Shown here piece after piece: positions 9,009 through 17,380 of a stretch of DNA of 64,000 nt; positions within the stretch are counted from its first letter, which is position 1; every line of letters starts with the position of its first letter. This DNA comes from Brevibacterium sp. RIT 803 (GTDB taxonomy: Bacteria > Actinomycetota > Actinomycetes > Actinomycetales > Brevibacteriaceae). Made by a program: the position numbers and the translations under genes. The stretch is taken from assembly GCF_016892625.1 (NCBI RefSeq), contig NZ_JAFEMW010000006.1:186001-250000 (forward strand). The letters run 5' to 3'. Below the pieces are notes generated by a model that did no database searches, was not told the DNA's origin, and saw only the letters and a program-made list of their open reading frames with translations.

Positions 9009-10511
9009 TCAGATTCCGAGGGTGCGATACCGTTCCATCCGGCGCGCCAAGCGCCGGTCGGATGGTTCACGCATGAGCTCGATGAGTTCGTACTCCAGTG
9101 TCGCACCCACCCGGGACACGAAGTCCAGCGGCTCCTCACTCGCATCTGGATGTTCGGCGATGATGCGGTCGACGACTCCCGTCGCCATGAGCATGGGTGC
9201 ATGCACACCTTGGCTCTGGGCCATCTCCGGCGCGCGGTCGGTCGTCCGGTGCACGATCGCCGAGGCGCCTTCCGGGGGCAGGGGCGAAAGCCACCCGTTT
9301 TCGGCGCTGAGCACTCGATCCGCGGGGATCAGTGCGAGCGCTCCCCCGCCTGACCCCTCACCGAGGATGAGCGACACCGAGGGCGCATCGAGGTTAGCGA
9401 GGTCGGCGAGGCTGCGGGCGATCTCGCCGGCGATTCCGCCCTCTTCGGCAGATTTCGACAGTGCAGCACCAGGGGTATCGATGACGGTCACCAGCGGCAG
9501 GTCGAGTTCGGCCGCCAAGCGCATTCCGCGCCTGGCCTCTCGCAGCGCCGCTGGCCCGAGAGGTGCCCGGGAATCCTGGCGGAAACGATCCTGACCGAGA
9601 ACGATGCACGGGGCGGAGCCGAACTTCGCCAGCGCCAACAGTAGCCCTGGGTCCTTCTCACCTTGTCCGGTGCCGTTGAGAGGCAGCACGGTGTTGGCCG
9701 CGGTGCGCAGCAGGTCGCGAACTCCGGGACGATCGGCGTTGCGGGAACGGGTGATCGCATCCCATGCGTCGGAGTCCGGGTCGACGATCTCCGGGCGTGT
9801 GTCCGGGTCGGCGACGCGGGGCGGAATCTCCTTGGCGCCCATGAGCACGTCGAGGACTCGGGCGAGCGTGGTCTGGATCCGTTCGGGGCTGATCACTGCG
9901 TCGATGATCCCGTGCTTGTGCAGGTTCTCCCCCGTCTGCACGTTCTCAGGGAACTTCTCTCCGTAGATGGCCTCAAAGACTCGCGGGCCGAGGAAGCCGA
10001 TGAGTGATCCAGCCTCGGCGACGGTGACATGGCCCATCGAACCCCAAGAGGCGAACACGCCGCCTGTGGTGGGATGGCGCAGGTACACGAGGTAGGGCAG
10101 GGCGGCCCGACGATGGGCCATCACGGCGTTGGTGATCTTGACCATCGACAGGAACGCGATCGTGCCCTCCTGCATCCTGGTCCCGCCCGAGGCAGGTCCG
10201 GCCAGCAGCGGCAGTCCTTCGAGCGTGGCGCTTTCGATCGCGTCGACGAGCCGCTGAGCCGCGGCGACGCCGATCGAACCGGCCAGGAACCGGAATTCCC
10301 CAGCGACGATGGCGACGCGCCTGCCCTCGATCATGCCCTCTCCGGTGATGATGGCCTCGTCGACTCCGGATTTCTCCCCGGCGGCGGCGAGTTCGGCCGC
10401 GTATTCCTCGGAGATGCCCCCGGCGGGCCTGATCGGGGTCGTATCCCAGGACACGAAGGATCCGTCATCGACGACGATGTCGACGAGTTCATGTGCATTC
10501 AACCGTGCCAC
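9009..10511 (-). CDS. accD: Acyl-CoA carboxylase carboxyltransferase, fused beta and alpha halves
   Basis: About 500 residues with both crotonase-like halves of a biotin-dependent carboxyltransferase: the beta half (about 30-250, ASGGTRMQEG and GGVFASWGSMG) and the alpha half (about 290-480, SAPCIVLGQDRF, DTPGAALSKSAEEGGIAGEI, GEGSGGGALAL). It resembles the fused AccD-AccA type (M. tuberculosis AccD3-like) more than PccB. It moves carboxyl groups from carboxybiotin to an acyl-CoA, probably acetyl-CoA. The frame opens at 10583, but GTG at 10509-10511 has AGGAG eight bases upstream and is preferred. No biotin carboxylase or carrier gene is nearby. Confidence 0.92.
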   Translation of the reverse strand: MARLNAHELVDIVVDDGSFVSWDTTPIRPAGGISEEYAAELAAAGEKSGVDEAIITGEGMIEGRRVAIVAGEFRFLAGSIGVAAAQRLVDAIESATLEGLPLLAGPASGGTRMQEGTIAFLSMVKITNAVMAHRRAALPYLVYLRHPTTGGVFASWGSMGHVTVAEAGSLIGFLGPRVFEAIYGEKFPENVQTGENLHKHGIIDAVISPERIQTTLARVLDVLMGAKEIPPRVADPDTRPEIVDPDSDAWDAITRSRNADRPGVRDLLRTAANTVLPLNGTGQGEKDPGLLLALAKFGSAPCIVLGQDRFRQDSRAPLGPAALREARRGMRLAAELDLPLVTVIDTPGAALSKSAEEGGIAGEIARSLADLANLDAPSVSLILGEGSGGGALALIPADRVLSAENGWLSPLPPEGASAIVHRTTDRAPEMAQSQGVHAPMLMATGVVDRIIAEHPDASEEPLDFVSRVGATLEYELIELMREPSDRRLARRMERYRTLGI

Positions 10512-10645
10512 GTGCTTATCTCCTGCTTCAGATGTGTCTGACCAACGGTAAATCCGACGAACGGTCAAGCGGTGATGGGCCACCAGCTGCGGATTGCCTC
10601 CACCTGCGGATCAGGGGGTGCAACTGGTGGCCAGGGTCCTCAGAG
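10512..10645 (-). promoter_or_regulatory. Upstream region of the carboxyltransferase gene with inverted and direct repeats
   Basis: The 134-base gap holds a widely spaced perfect inverted repeat, GGCCACCAG at 10578-10586 and CTGGTGGCC at 10624-10632, 14 bases past the CoA-transferase stop; it could be a transcription terminator. Nearer the start are two AACGGT copies (10544-10549 and 10560-10565) inside a TGACC...GGTCA inverted pair (10539-10567), which looks like a repressor site. No clear promoter hexamers were seen. Confidence 0.35.
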
Positions 10646-11845
10646 TCACGAATCGAGCCAGGACACGATCGCCTCGGCGTCCTCATTCAGCAGAGGCGGT
10701 GCATCGTGAGCGGTCCTCGTGGTTTCGACCTCGACCTCGCCGTCGGCGTCGAAGAACCGCAGCGGGGGTCCTGGCAGGTCGATGTCGCCGAGAACAGGAT
10801 GGTCGACGGAGACCTTGAGGCCCTGGCTCAGTGCCTGGTCCCACGAGTAGACCTCTTCGAGGGTGCGCACGGTGCCGGAGGGAATTCCTGCGTCTGCGAG
10901 TCTGGCGAGCAGCTCGTCCGATCCGTAGGCTGCGAATCTGCTTTCGATGAGTTCGATCACGGCCGGACGGTTCGAGACACGAGCGGAATTGTCGCCCATG
11001 CCCTCGGTCGCCGGGTCGATGTCGAATGCGGCGCAGAACTTCTGCCACAGGTTCTCGTTGCCCACGGAGATCTGCACGGCACCTTCGCGGCAGTTGAAGA
11101 GTCCGTAGGGAGAGAGGGAGGGATGGTGGTTGCCACCGGGCTCGGGGTTCTGCCCGGCCACCGTGGCACGCGTGCCCTGAAAAGCGTGGACTCCGACCAT
11201 GCCGGCGATGAGCGAGGTCCGCACGACCTTGCCCTTGCCCGTGCGCTCTCGTTCGAGCAGGGCGGCGAGCACGCCGTAGGATCCGTAGATGCCTGCGAGG
11301 AGGTCGGCGATCGGAACGCCGACACGCTGCATGTCGTCGGGCCCGGATCCTGTCAGCGACATGAGTCCGGCCTCGCCCTGGGCGATCTGGTCGTACCCTG
11401 CGCGCGAGGACTCGGGTCCGTCGTGGCCGAAGCCGGTGATCGAGAGGAGCACGAGGCGGGGGTTGATCTCCATGCACACGGCGGTGGAGAAACCGAGTCG
11501 ATCGAGGACGCCGGAGCGGAAGTTCTCGATGAGCACATCGGCGCGCGAGATCAGTTCCCGCAGCGTCTCCTTGCCGGTGTCAGACTTGAGATCGAGGGCG
11601 ATGGATTCCTTGTTGCGGTTGCAGGAGAAGAAGTAGGTGGCCTGAGGATCGTCCTCGGGACCGACGAACGGAGGACCCCAGGACCGGGAGTCATCCCCCT
11701 TGCCCGGGTTCTCGACCTTGATCACTCGGGCACCGAGGTCACCGAACATCATTCCCGCATGAGGGCCGGCCAATGCGCGGGAGAGATCGATGACCGTGTA
11801 TCCGGTCAGTGGGCCTTCGACCCCTGTGATTGTGTCGTTCGACAT
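10646..11845 (-). CDS. CaiB/BaiF family (class III) CoA-transferase
   Basis: A 399-residue CoA-transferase of class III, which moves CoA between carboxylic acids by aspartyl-CoA chemistry. LTGYTVIDLSRALAGPHAGM is the family N-terminus; GYDQIAQGEAGLMSLTG carries the catalytic Asp; SPYGLFNCREGAVQISVGNE is the conserved middle strand. The start ATG at 11843-11845 has AAGGAGGAAT upstream, so it beats a frame start nine codons earlier. The substrate cannot be read from sequence. It may be co-regulated with the carboxyltransferase gene that follows, but a possible terminator lies between them. Confidence 0.93.
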   Translation of the reverse strand: MSNDTITGVEGPLTGYTVIDLSRALAGPHAGMMFGDLGARVIKVENPGKGDDSRSWGPPFVGPEDDPQATYFFSCNRNKESIALDLKSDTGKETLRELISRADVLIENFRSGVLDRLGFSTAVCMEINPRLVLLSITGFGHDGPESSRAGYDQIAQGEAGLMSLTGSGPDDMQRVGVPIADLLAGIYGSYGVLAALLERERTGKGKVVRTSLIAGMVGVHAFQGTRATVAGQNPEPGGNHHPSLSPYGLFNCREGAVQISVGNENLWQKFCAAFDIDPATEGMGDNSARVSNRPAVIELIESRFAAYGSDELLARLADAGIPSGTVRTLEEVYSWDQALSQGLKVSVDHPVLGDIDLPGPPLRFFDADGEVEVETTRTAHDAPPLLNEDAEAIVSWLDS

Positions 11846-11847
11846 TC

Positions 11848-12309
11848 CTATTCCTCCTTGAAGTGGGTCCATCTAGCGATGAGCATACGCAATCGCTGAC
11901 ATTCCTCGTGGGCTCGGGGCCCGTCCGCGTGCTGGATCGCCATCACGGCGTATGTGGTTCCGTCGGTCAGATCGAGGGTGGGCCATGGGTCGTCGCCCTC
12001 AGGTGAGAAGGCGACGCCGAGGATCTGCCCCCACGCGAAGGTGCGTGTCCTGACCATGTTCTTCACGACCAGGCCGGATTCGCTGGGCCGGGCCTGGATG
12101 TCGGCGACGCGCAGCAGGGCGGCAGCGAAGATGATCCCGAGCAGGTTCATCCAGACCATGTCGAGCGGGGTCCAGGGGTCCCAGTCCACGACGAGCAGTG
12201 CGACGGAGAGCACCGCGAAGCCGATGAACACCACCACGGCGCCGACGATGCTGATGATGCGCACCTGGCGGGGTCGAAAGACACGGAACTCAGATTCGGC
12301 AGGCGCCAA
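11848..12309 (-). CDS. Membrane-anchored PH-domain protein
   Basis: Up to 153 residues with two hydrophobic segments (about 17-42 and 50-68) followed by a small beta-rich domain (VKNMVRTRTFAWGQILGVAF, PWPTLDLTDGTTYAVMAIQ) that fits the bacterial PH-like family common in actinobacteria. The only start giving full length is TTG at 12307-12309, overlapping hisG by 20 bases; a GTG 15 codons later is possible. Neither has a good ribosome binding site. Its function is unknown; similar proteins commonly neighbour hisG in this phylum. Confidence 0.72.
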   Translation of the reverse strand: MAPAESEFRVFRPRQVRIISIVGAVVVFIGFAVLSVALLVVDWDPWTPLDMVWMNLLGIIFAAALLRVADIQARPSESGLVVKNMVRTRTFAWGQILGVAFSPEGDDPWPTLDLTDGTTYAVMAIQHADGPRAHEECQRLRMLIARWTHFKEE

Positions 12310-13129
12310 TGTTCGTCACCAGAATCGCACGGGCACCGACAGCGTAGAGACGGTCCATGACATTGTTGACCTCTTTGGATTCGACCATGACGCGCGCGGC
12401 CACCCAGCCCGTCTCCTGCAGCGGGGAGATCGTGGGTGATTCGAGGCCGGGCGTGAGTCCGAGTGCTTGGGGCAGAAGGCGCTCTTCGATGTTGTAGTCG
12501 ACGAGAACGTACTGCCGGGCCACCATCACGGATTCCAGACGGCGACGCAGTACCTCGATCGACTCGGCTGCTCCCTCGCGCTGGACGAGGACGGCCTCGG
12601 ATTCCAGCAGGGGCTCGCCGAACGTCTCGAGTCCCGCGGCGCGCAGGGTGCTGCCGGTCTCGACCACGTCGGCGATGGCGTCAGCGACGCCGAGTTGGAT
12701 GGAGACTTCGATCGCACCGTCGAGCTGAACGGTCTTCGCATCGATTCCCCTGGCCTGCAGATCGGCGTCGACGAGGTTCGGGAAGCTGGTGGCGATGCGT
12801 GCGCCCTCCAGCTGGGTCGGCGAGGAGTAGGAACCGGTGACTCCGGCGTAGAAGAAGCGGGAGGCTCCGAATCCGAGTCCGATGACTTCCTGGGCTTCGG
12901 CCTTCGACTCAAGCAGCAGGTCGCGGCCGGTGATGCCGGCGTCGAGGATTCCCGACCCGACGTAGACGGCGATGTCGCGCGGACGCAGGTAGAAGAATTC
13001 GACGTCGTTGACTTCATCCTGATGGACAAGGGTCTTGCTTCCCCGACGGGTGGAGTATCCGGCCTCGCTGAGCATCTCGGAGGCGGCTTCGGACAGTGCG
13101 CCCTTATTCGGCACGGCTACACGCAGCAT
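12290..13129 (-). CDS. hisG: ATP phosphoribosyltransferase (long form)
   Basis: A 279-residue first enzyme of histidine synthesis, joining ATP and PRPP. MLRVAVPNKGALSEAASEML, YVGSGILDAGITGRDLL and DVVETGSTLRAAGLE (PRPP loop) are diagnostic. The C-terminal ~75 residues (SPTISPLQETGWVAARVMV to NIGACRI) form the ACT-like domain of long HisG, which binds histidine for feedback, so no HisZ is needed. ATG with AAAGGA upstream. Downstream of hisE by 62 bases. Confidence 0.97.
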   Translation of the reverse strand: MLRVAVPNKGALSEAASEMLSEAGYSTRRGSKTLVHQDEVNDVEFFYLRPRDIAVYVGSGILDAGITGRDLLLESKAEAQEVIGLGFGASRFFYAGVTGSYSSPTQLEGARIATSFPNLVDADLQARGIDAKTVQLDGAIEVSIQLGVADAIADVVETGSTLRAAGLETFGEPLLESEAVLVQREGAAESIEVLRRRLESVMVARQYVLVDYNIEERLLPQALGLTPGLESPTISPLQETGWVAARVMVESKEVNNVMDRLYAVGARAILVTNIGACRI

Positions 13130-13191
13130 GGTGTCCTTTTGTGTTTCATCGTCAACGGTTGTGTGGGGTTCGGCTGTGCCGGCGTGGAAGG

Positions 13192-13455
13192 CTACAGATG
13201 CGAGTTGACGTCGTCGAGGCTGAGATCCTTGGCGACCATGAGCACCTGCAGGTGATAGAGCAGCTGAGAGATCTCCTCGGCGAGCTCGTCCTTGGTCTCA
13301 TACTCTGCCGCCATCCAGACCTCTGCGGCTTCTTCGACGACCTTCTTACCGATCGCATGGACTCCGGCATCGAGTTCGGCCACGGTCTTCGAGCCTTCCG
13401 GGCGATCGAGGGATTTCTGCAGGAGTTCGGCGTAGAGCGAGTCAAAGGTCTTCAC
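13192..13455 (-). CDS. hisE: Phosphoribosyl-ATP pyrophosphatase
   Basis: An 87-residue MazG-fold enzyme that hydrolyses PR-ATP to [25 protein letters not shown] followed by [17 protein letters not shown] holds the paired acidic residues for magnesium. Start GTG at 13453-13455, with no strong ribosome binding site. The separate hisE and hisI genes are the usual actinobacterial arrangement. It precedes hisG, the enzyme that makes its substrate. Confidence 0.95.
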   Translation of the reverse strand: MKTFDSLYAELLQKSLDRPEGSKTVAELDAGVHAIGKKVVEEAAEVWMAAEYETKDELAEEISQLLYHLQVLMVAKDLSLDDVNSHL

Positions 13456-13535
13456 GAATCCAGCCTAATACATCGCGGCCGCCGCGCTCACACGGGGTCT
13501 CGGCCAGCGGGACGCTCTCACCCGTCGCAGCAGCC

Positions 13536-14201
13536 TCAGTTCTCAGTGCTGCGGTTGATGTCCGTGGCACCCCGATGCGGCGCGGAGATCGTCTGGCGTG
13601 ATCGCTTCGACCAGTCGATGAAGCCGATGACGACCATGACGAGGAAGATGAGGTACACGGCCCCGGAGAACACGAGTCCTCCGGCCACTGCCAAGGGGAT
13701 CCCGACGAGGTCGACGGCCAGCCAGACGAACCAGAACTCGACGATCGCCCGCCCCTGGGCATACATCGCCACGAGTGATCCGATGAAGATGTAGGCGTCC
13801 GGATAGGGATTCCAGGACCACCCTCCGAGGGCGAGGACGTAGCCGAACACCGCGGTGCCCAGCAGGAGGGCGCCGATGAGGAGCAGTCGCTCCTTCCAGG
13901 TCGCCCAGCGGACGAGGACCTCGCCGGAGGCCTCCCTGGACTTCTTCCACTGCGTCCAGCCCCATACTGCGGCCACGATGATGACGACCTGGCGGGAGGC
14001 GTTGCCGCCGAGTCCCGCGGAGATGCTCGCGGCGAAGAGGAGGATGGAGCCCAGGATCTGGACCGGCCAGGACAGGATGTTCCGGCGCAGTGCGAGGACC
14101 ACCGTGGCCAGAGCACAGATGTTGCCGAACAGGTCGGAGTACGGCACCGGTTTGCCAAGCAGTTCGAATGCCGGGGTGTTCAGCCAGTCGAGCAGTTCCA
14201 T
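13536..14201 (-). CDS. pnuC: PnuC-family vitamin transporter, possibly riboflavin carrier RibM
   Basis: A 221-residue membrane protein with about seven hydrophobic segments and the family features GWTQW (near residue 81) and PDAYIFIGSLVAMYAQGR. The late motif reads EFWFVWLAVDLVGIPL. In nicotinamide riboside carriers I recall ESW..W..VD..S at this point, while riboflavin carriers of the same fold (RibM/PnuX) have EFW..W..VD.VG.PL, so RibM-type specificity seems likelier. The context agrees: it follows rpe, where rib genes often sit in actinobacteria. No FMN riboswitch is seen in the 11-base gap. Transporter assignment is firm; substrate is inference. Confidence 0.85.
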   Translation of the reverse strand: MELLDWLNTPAFELLGKPVPYSDLFGNICALATVVLALRRNILSWPVQILGSILLFAASISAGLGGNASRQVVIIVAAVWGWTQWKKSREASGEVLVRWATWKERLLLIGALLLGTAVFGYVLALGGWSWNPYPDAYIFIGSLVAMYAQGRAIVEFWFVWLAVDLVGIPLAVAGGLVFSGAVYLIFLVMVVIGFIDWSKRSRQTISAPHRGATDINRSTEN

Positions 14202-14212
14202 ATCGGCTCTCT

Positions 14213-14875
14213 TCAGTGCACGTGGGATGCTGCGAGTTCACGCAGCCCTGAGATCGCGGTGGCAGCGTCCTCGGCACCGTAGACGGCAGAACCGGCCACG
14301 AGCACATCGGCACCGGCGTCGACGACGCGTTCGATCGTCGATGTGGAGACTCCCCCGTCGACCTGCAGCTTGATCTCAAGCCCGGAGGCCGAGATCGCCT
14401 CACGGGTTCGACGGATCTTGGGCAGGCACACATCGAGAAACTTCTGCCCGCCGAAGCCGGGTTCGACGGTCATGATGAGGATCTGGTCGAACTCGCCGAG
14501 GAGGTCGACGAAGGGTTCGATCGGGGTCGCCGGCTTGAGTGCGAGGCTGGCCTTGGCCCCCAGCTTCCGGATCTCCCGGGCCAGGCGCACGGGAGCGTCG
14601 GCAGCCTCGGCGTGGAAGGTCACCGAGGCGCAGCCGAGTTCGGCATAGACCGGAGCGTGTCGGTCCGCTTCGGCGATCATCAGGTGGGCGTCGAGCGGGA
14701 TCGGGCTGATCGCCTGGATCCGTTCGACCACGGGAGGCCCGAATGTGAGGTTCGGGACGAAATGGTTGTCCATCACGTCGATGTGCGCCATATCTGCCGT
14801 GCTGATCTTCGCCAGTTCACCACGCAGGTCCGAGAAATCGGAGCTGAGGATGCTGGGATTGATCTCGATCGCCAT
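14213..14875 (-). CDS. rpe: Ribulose-phosphate 3-epimerase
   Basis: A 220-residue TIM barrel interconverting ribulose 5-phosphate and xylulose 5-phosphate. [27 protein letters not shown] (catalytic Asp and metal His), [12 protein letters not shown] and QVDGGVST are all intact. The ATG lies one base after the rsmB stop, so the two are coupled. Family-typical length. The fmt-rsmB-rpe order is conserved in actinobacteria. Confidence 0.98.
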   Translation of the reverse strand: MAIEINPSILSSDFSDLRGELAKISTADMAHIDVMDNHFVPNLTFGPPVVERIQAISPIPLDAHLMIAEADRHAPVYAELGCASVTFHAEAADAPVRLAREIRKLGAKASLALKPATPIEPFVDLLGEFDQILIMTVEPGFGGQKFLDVCLPKIRRTREAISASGLEIKLQVDGGVSTSTIERVVDAGADVLVAGSAVYGAEDAATAISGLRELAASHVH

Positions 14876-14876
14876 T

Positions 14877-16370
14877 TCAGTTCGCCTTCCGCATCAGGGC
14901 CAAGAACATTCCATCGGTGTTGTGGACGTGGGGCCACAGCTGAGCGTACCGTCCCGCTCCCCGGCTCACCGAGGTGAACCCTGCGGCATCGGCGCCTGTG
15001 ACCTCGGCGAGGACCGCCGGGGCGTCGAGGATTTCGATGTCGGTGCCACGGAGGACATCGTCGACGACGAGCACTGTCTCCGCGTAGTGGGGAGAGCAGG
15101 TGGAGTAGGCGACGACTCCGCCCGGAGCGCAGGTGTCCAAGGCCGCCCGCAGCAGTTCTCGCTGCAGTCCGGCCAGGGCGTTGATGTCCTCGGGGCGACG
15201 GCGGTAGCGAGCTTCGGGACGGCGGCGCAGGGCGCCGAGGCCCGAGCAGGGGACGTCGACGAGGACCTTCGCATACGGGCCCGTGGCGTCGCGAGCGTCT
15301 TGGACGCGGGCGGTGACATTGTCGAGTGCCTGAGTGGAGGACCGCACGAGTTCGACCCGGTGTTCACTTGAGTCGAAGGCGTCGAGTGTGGTCCCCTGCT
15401 GCTTCGCAATCGCTGCCAGGACTGCGGCCTTGCCGCCGGGTCCGGCGCACAGGTCTGCCCAAGTGCCCGCCGGTGCGTGAACCTGTGCCAGTGCCAAGGC
15501 CACCAGCGCGGAGCCCTCGTCCTGCACCCGGGCCCGGCCGGCGGCGACGGCGTCGACGTTCTTGGGCACAGCGGTGTCGAGGGTGACGCCGATGGGTGAG
15601 AACTCGGTCGGTGTTCCGGGCAGTTCGCTGCGGTCGATGAGTCCGGGCAGGGCGGAGACGCTGACCTTCGCGGCCGCGTTGTCGGCTTCGAGGAGTGCCT
15701 GCAGTTCAGAAGCTTCCCGTCCGTGGCCTTTCAGCGCCTGTGTCATAGCCCGGACGATCCATTCGGGATGCGAGTATTCGATGGCCTGTTCGCCGACTGC
15801 TGTGGCTCCGGCGGTGACACGGCGCAGCCATTCGGCGCGGTCGACCTCGGAGATCCGACGCAGGACGGCGTTGACGAACCCGGACGTCTTGGGTGCGTAG
15901 GACTTGATGACGGCGACAGTCTCCGACAGTGCCGCATGGTCAGGCACGCGCATGGACAGGATCTGGTGGGCGCCGAGGCGCATGCCTGCCAGCGGCTCGG
16001 GGTCGATGGTGTCGAGGGACCGGTTCGCCGCCTTGGCGATGATCGCATCGTAGAACTCCTGTTGGCGCAGAGCACCATAGGTGAGTTCAGTCGTGAACGC
16101 CGCGCCCTGGTGGTCCATATGCGTGCGGGCGAGCTTGGCAGGCAGGAGCAGGTTCGCGTAGGAGTCCTTCGTCTCAACGTCGACGAGGACCTCCCACGCG
16201 ATGCGCCGCGGCAGGTTCTTCGCCTGTCTCGACTCTCGTTCACCTGAGGGTCTGCCGCCTGACAACTTGCCGGAGGCAGGCCCGTTGCCCGTCGGCTTCC
16301 TCACTGCTGCGGGCGTGTTCCTCGGCGGTCTCTTCCGCGGCATGCGCTCATCTGCTGGCATCTGTCTCAT
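14877..16370 (-). CDS. rsmB: 16S rRNA C967 5-methylcytosine methyltransferase
   Basis: A 497-residue Fmu/RsmB protein. After a basic, low-complexity first ~50 residues comes a NusB-like RNA-binding domain ([20 protein letters not shown] to about residue 190). The SAM-dependent catalytic domain follows, with [34 protein letters not shown] and [11 protein letters not shown], which carry the two conserved cysteines. ATG at 16368-16370 overlaps fmt in an ATGA junction; a second Met three codons on is possible. Confidence 0.95.
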   Translation of the reverse strand: MRQMPADERMPRKRPPRNTPAAVRKPTGNGPASGKLSGGRPSGERESRQAKNLPRRIAWEVLVDVETKDSYANLLLPAKLARTHMDHQGAAFTTELTYGALRQQEFYDAIIAKAANRSLDTIDPEPLAGMRLGAHQILSMRVPDHAALSETVAVIKSYAPKTSGFVNAVLRRISEVDRAEWLRRVTAGATAVGEQAIEYSHPEWIVRAMTQALKGHGREASELQALLEADNAAAKVSVSALPGLIDRSELPGTPTEFSPIGVTLDTAVPKNVDAVAAGRARVQDEGSALVALALAQVHAPAGTWADLCAGPGGKAAVLAAIAKQQGTTLDAFDSSEHRVELVRSSTQALDNVTARVQDARDATGPYAKVLVDVPCSGLGALRRRPEARYRRRPEDINALAGLQRELLRAALDTCAPGGVVAYSTCSPHYAETVLVVDDVLRGTDIEILDAPAVLAEVTGADAAGFTSVSRGAGRYAQLWPHVHNTDGMFLALMRKAN

Positions 16371-17350
16371 GCTCCTTGCTCGGGGACTGCCACCGGCTCG
16401 GCGCTGGTTTCAGTGGGATCGAATCGGATGTCACCACGGCCGCGGAGGAAATCCACGGCAGCCATCCGTGCCTTGCCGAAGGGTTGGATCTCTGCGACGT
16501 GGACCCATCCGTCGCCGCAGCCGAGGACGGCGGTCTTCTGCCAAGTGGTCAGCAATCCGACCGCTGGAGGAGTTGTGACGTCGGGAGCGGGTGTGAGTCC
16601 GAAGAGTTTGGTCCGCTTCCCGTCGACGTTCGCCCATGGGCCGGGGCTGGGGCTGACTCCCCGGGAGCGGTCGATGATCGCCCGGGCGGAATCGGAGAAG
16701 TCGAGATGGGCGTCATCGATGCCGATCTTGTCCGCGTGGCTCGGATCCCCTGACTGCGGGGTCATCACTGCGGTTCCGTCCGCGAGGTCGTCGAAGGCGG
16801 CGACCAGCTCGGCCGCGCCTCGGTGGGCGTAGTCGTCGAGGGCGGTGGCGACATCGGGATGGTCCAGAGGCAGTTCGAGGCTGCGCAGGACGGGGCCGGA
16901 GTCCATGCCCTCGTCGATCTTGAACACGCTGACTCCGCTGGTGCTCTGGCCCGCGATGAGGGCCCGTTGGACCGGTGCCGCTCCACGATGGGCCGGCAGG
17001 AGCGAGAAGTGGAGGTTGAACCAGCCGAGCTCGGCGGTCGACAGCGCCGCCGGGCCGGCGATGGCCCCATAGGCGACCACGGCCACGGCATCGACGTCGA
17101 GGGCGCGGAGTTCGGCGATGACCTCGCCGCGGAGTCGACTGGCCTCGATGACGTCGAGGCCGAGTTCGAGGGCTCGCGCCTTGACCGGTGAGGGGGTGAG
17201 GACGCGTTTGCGCCCCACCGGTGCATCGGGTCGGGTGAGGACGGCACGGATGCGGTGTCGGGATTCGACGAGGGCCTCGAGGGCTGGCACTGCGGCATCC
17301 GGAGTTCCGGCGAAGACGATATCCACTTGAGGAATTCTACTTGTTCGCAC
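16367..17350 (-). CDS. fmt: Methionyl-tRNA formyltransferase
   Basis: About 320 residues; formylates initiator Met-tRNA using 10-formyl-THF. VDIVFAGTPDAAVPALEALV opens the family core; GWFNLHFSLLPAHRGAAPVQ and FKIDEGMDSGPVL contain the Asn-His-Asp catalytic set. A C-terminal OB-like domain follows. Two GTG starts are possible, 17348-17350 (327 residues) and 17324-17326 (319 residues); the latter begins directly at VDIVFAG like most family members, but neither has a clear ribosome binding site. It follows priA by 30 bases. Confidence 0.95.
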   Translation of the reverse strand: MRTSRIPQVDIVFAGTPDAAVPALEALVESRHRIRAVLTRPDAPVGRKRVLTPSPVKARALELGLDVIEASRLRGEVIAELRALDVDAVAVVAYGAIAGPAALSTAELGWFNLHFSLLPAHRGAAPVQRALIAGQSTSGVSVFKIDEGMDSGPVLRSLELPLDHPDVATALDDYAHRGAAELVAAFDDLADGTAVMTPQSGDPSHADKIGIDDAHLDFSDSARAIIDRSRGVSPSPGPWANVDGKRTKLFGLTPAPDVTTPPAVGLLTTWQKTAVLGCGDGWVHVAEIQPFGKARMAAVDFLRGRGDIRFDPTETSAEPVAVPEQGA

Positions 17351-17380
17351 AGCAGTCGCAGAGTCGGGGCGCCATCGCGC

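Noticed and set aside
11848..11887. Possible terminator between the PH-domain gene and the CoA-transferase gene
   Set aside because: The gap between the genes is only two bases and no hairpin was found; they may be co-transcribed.
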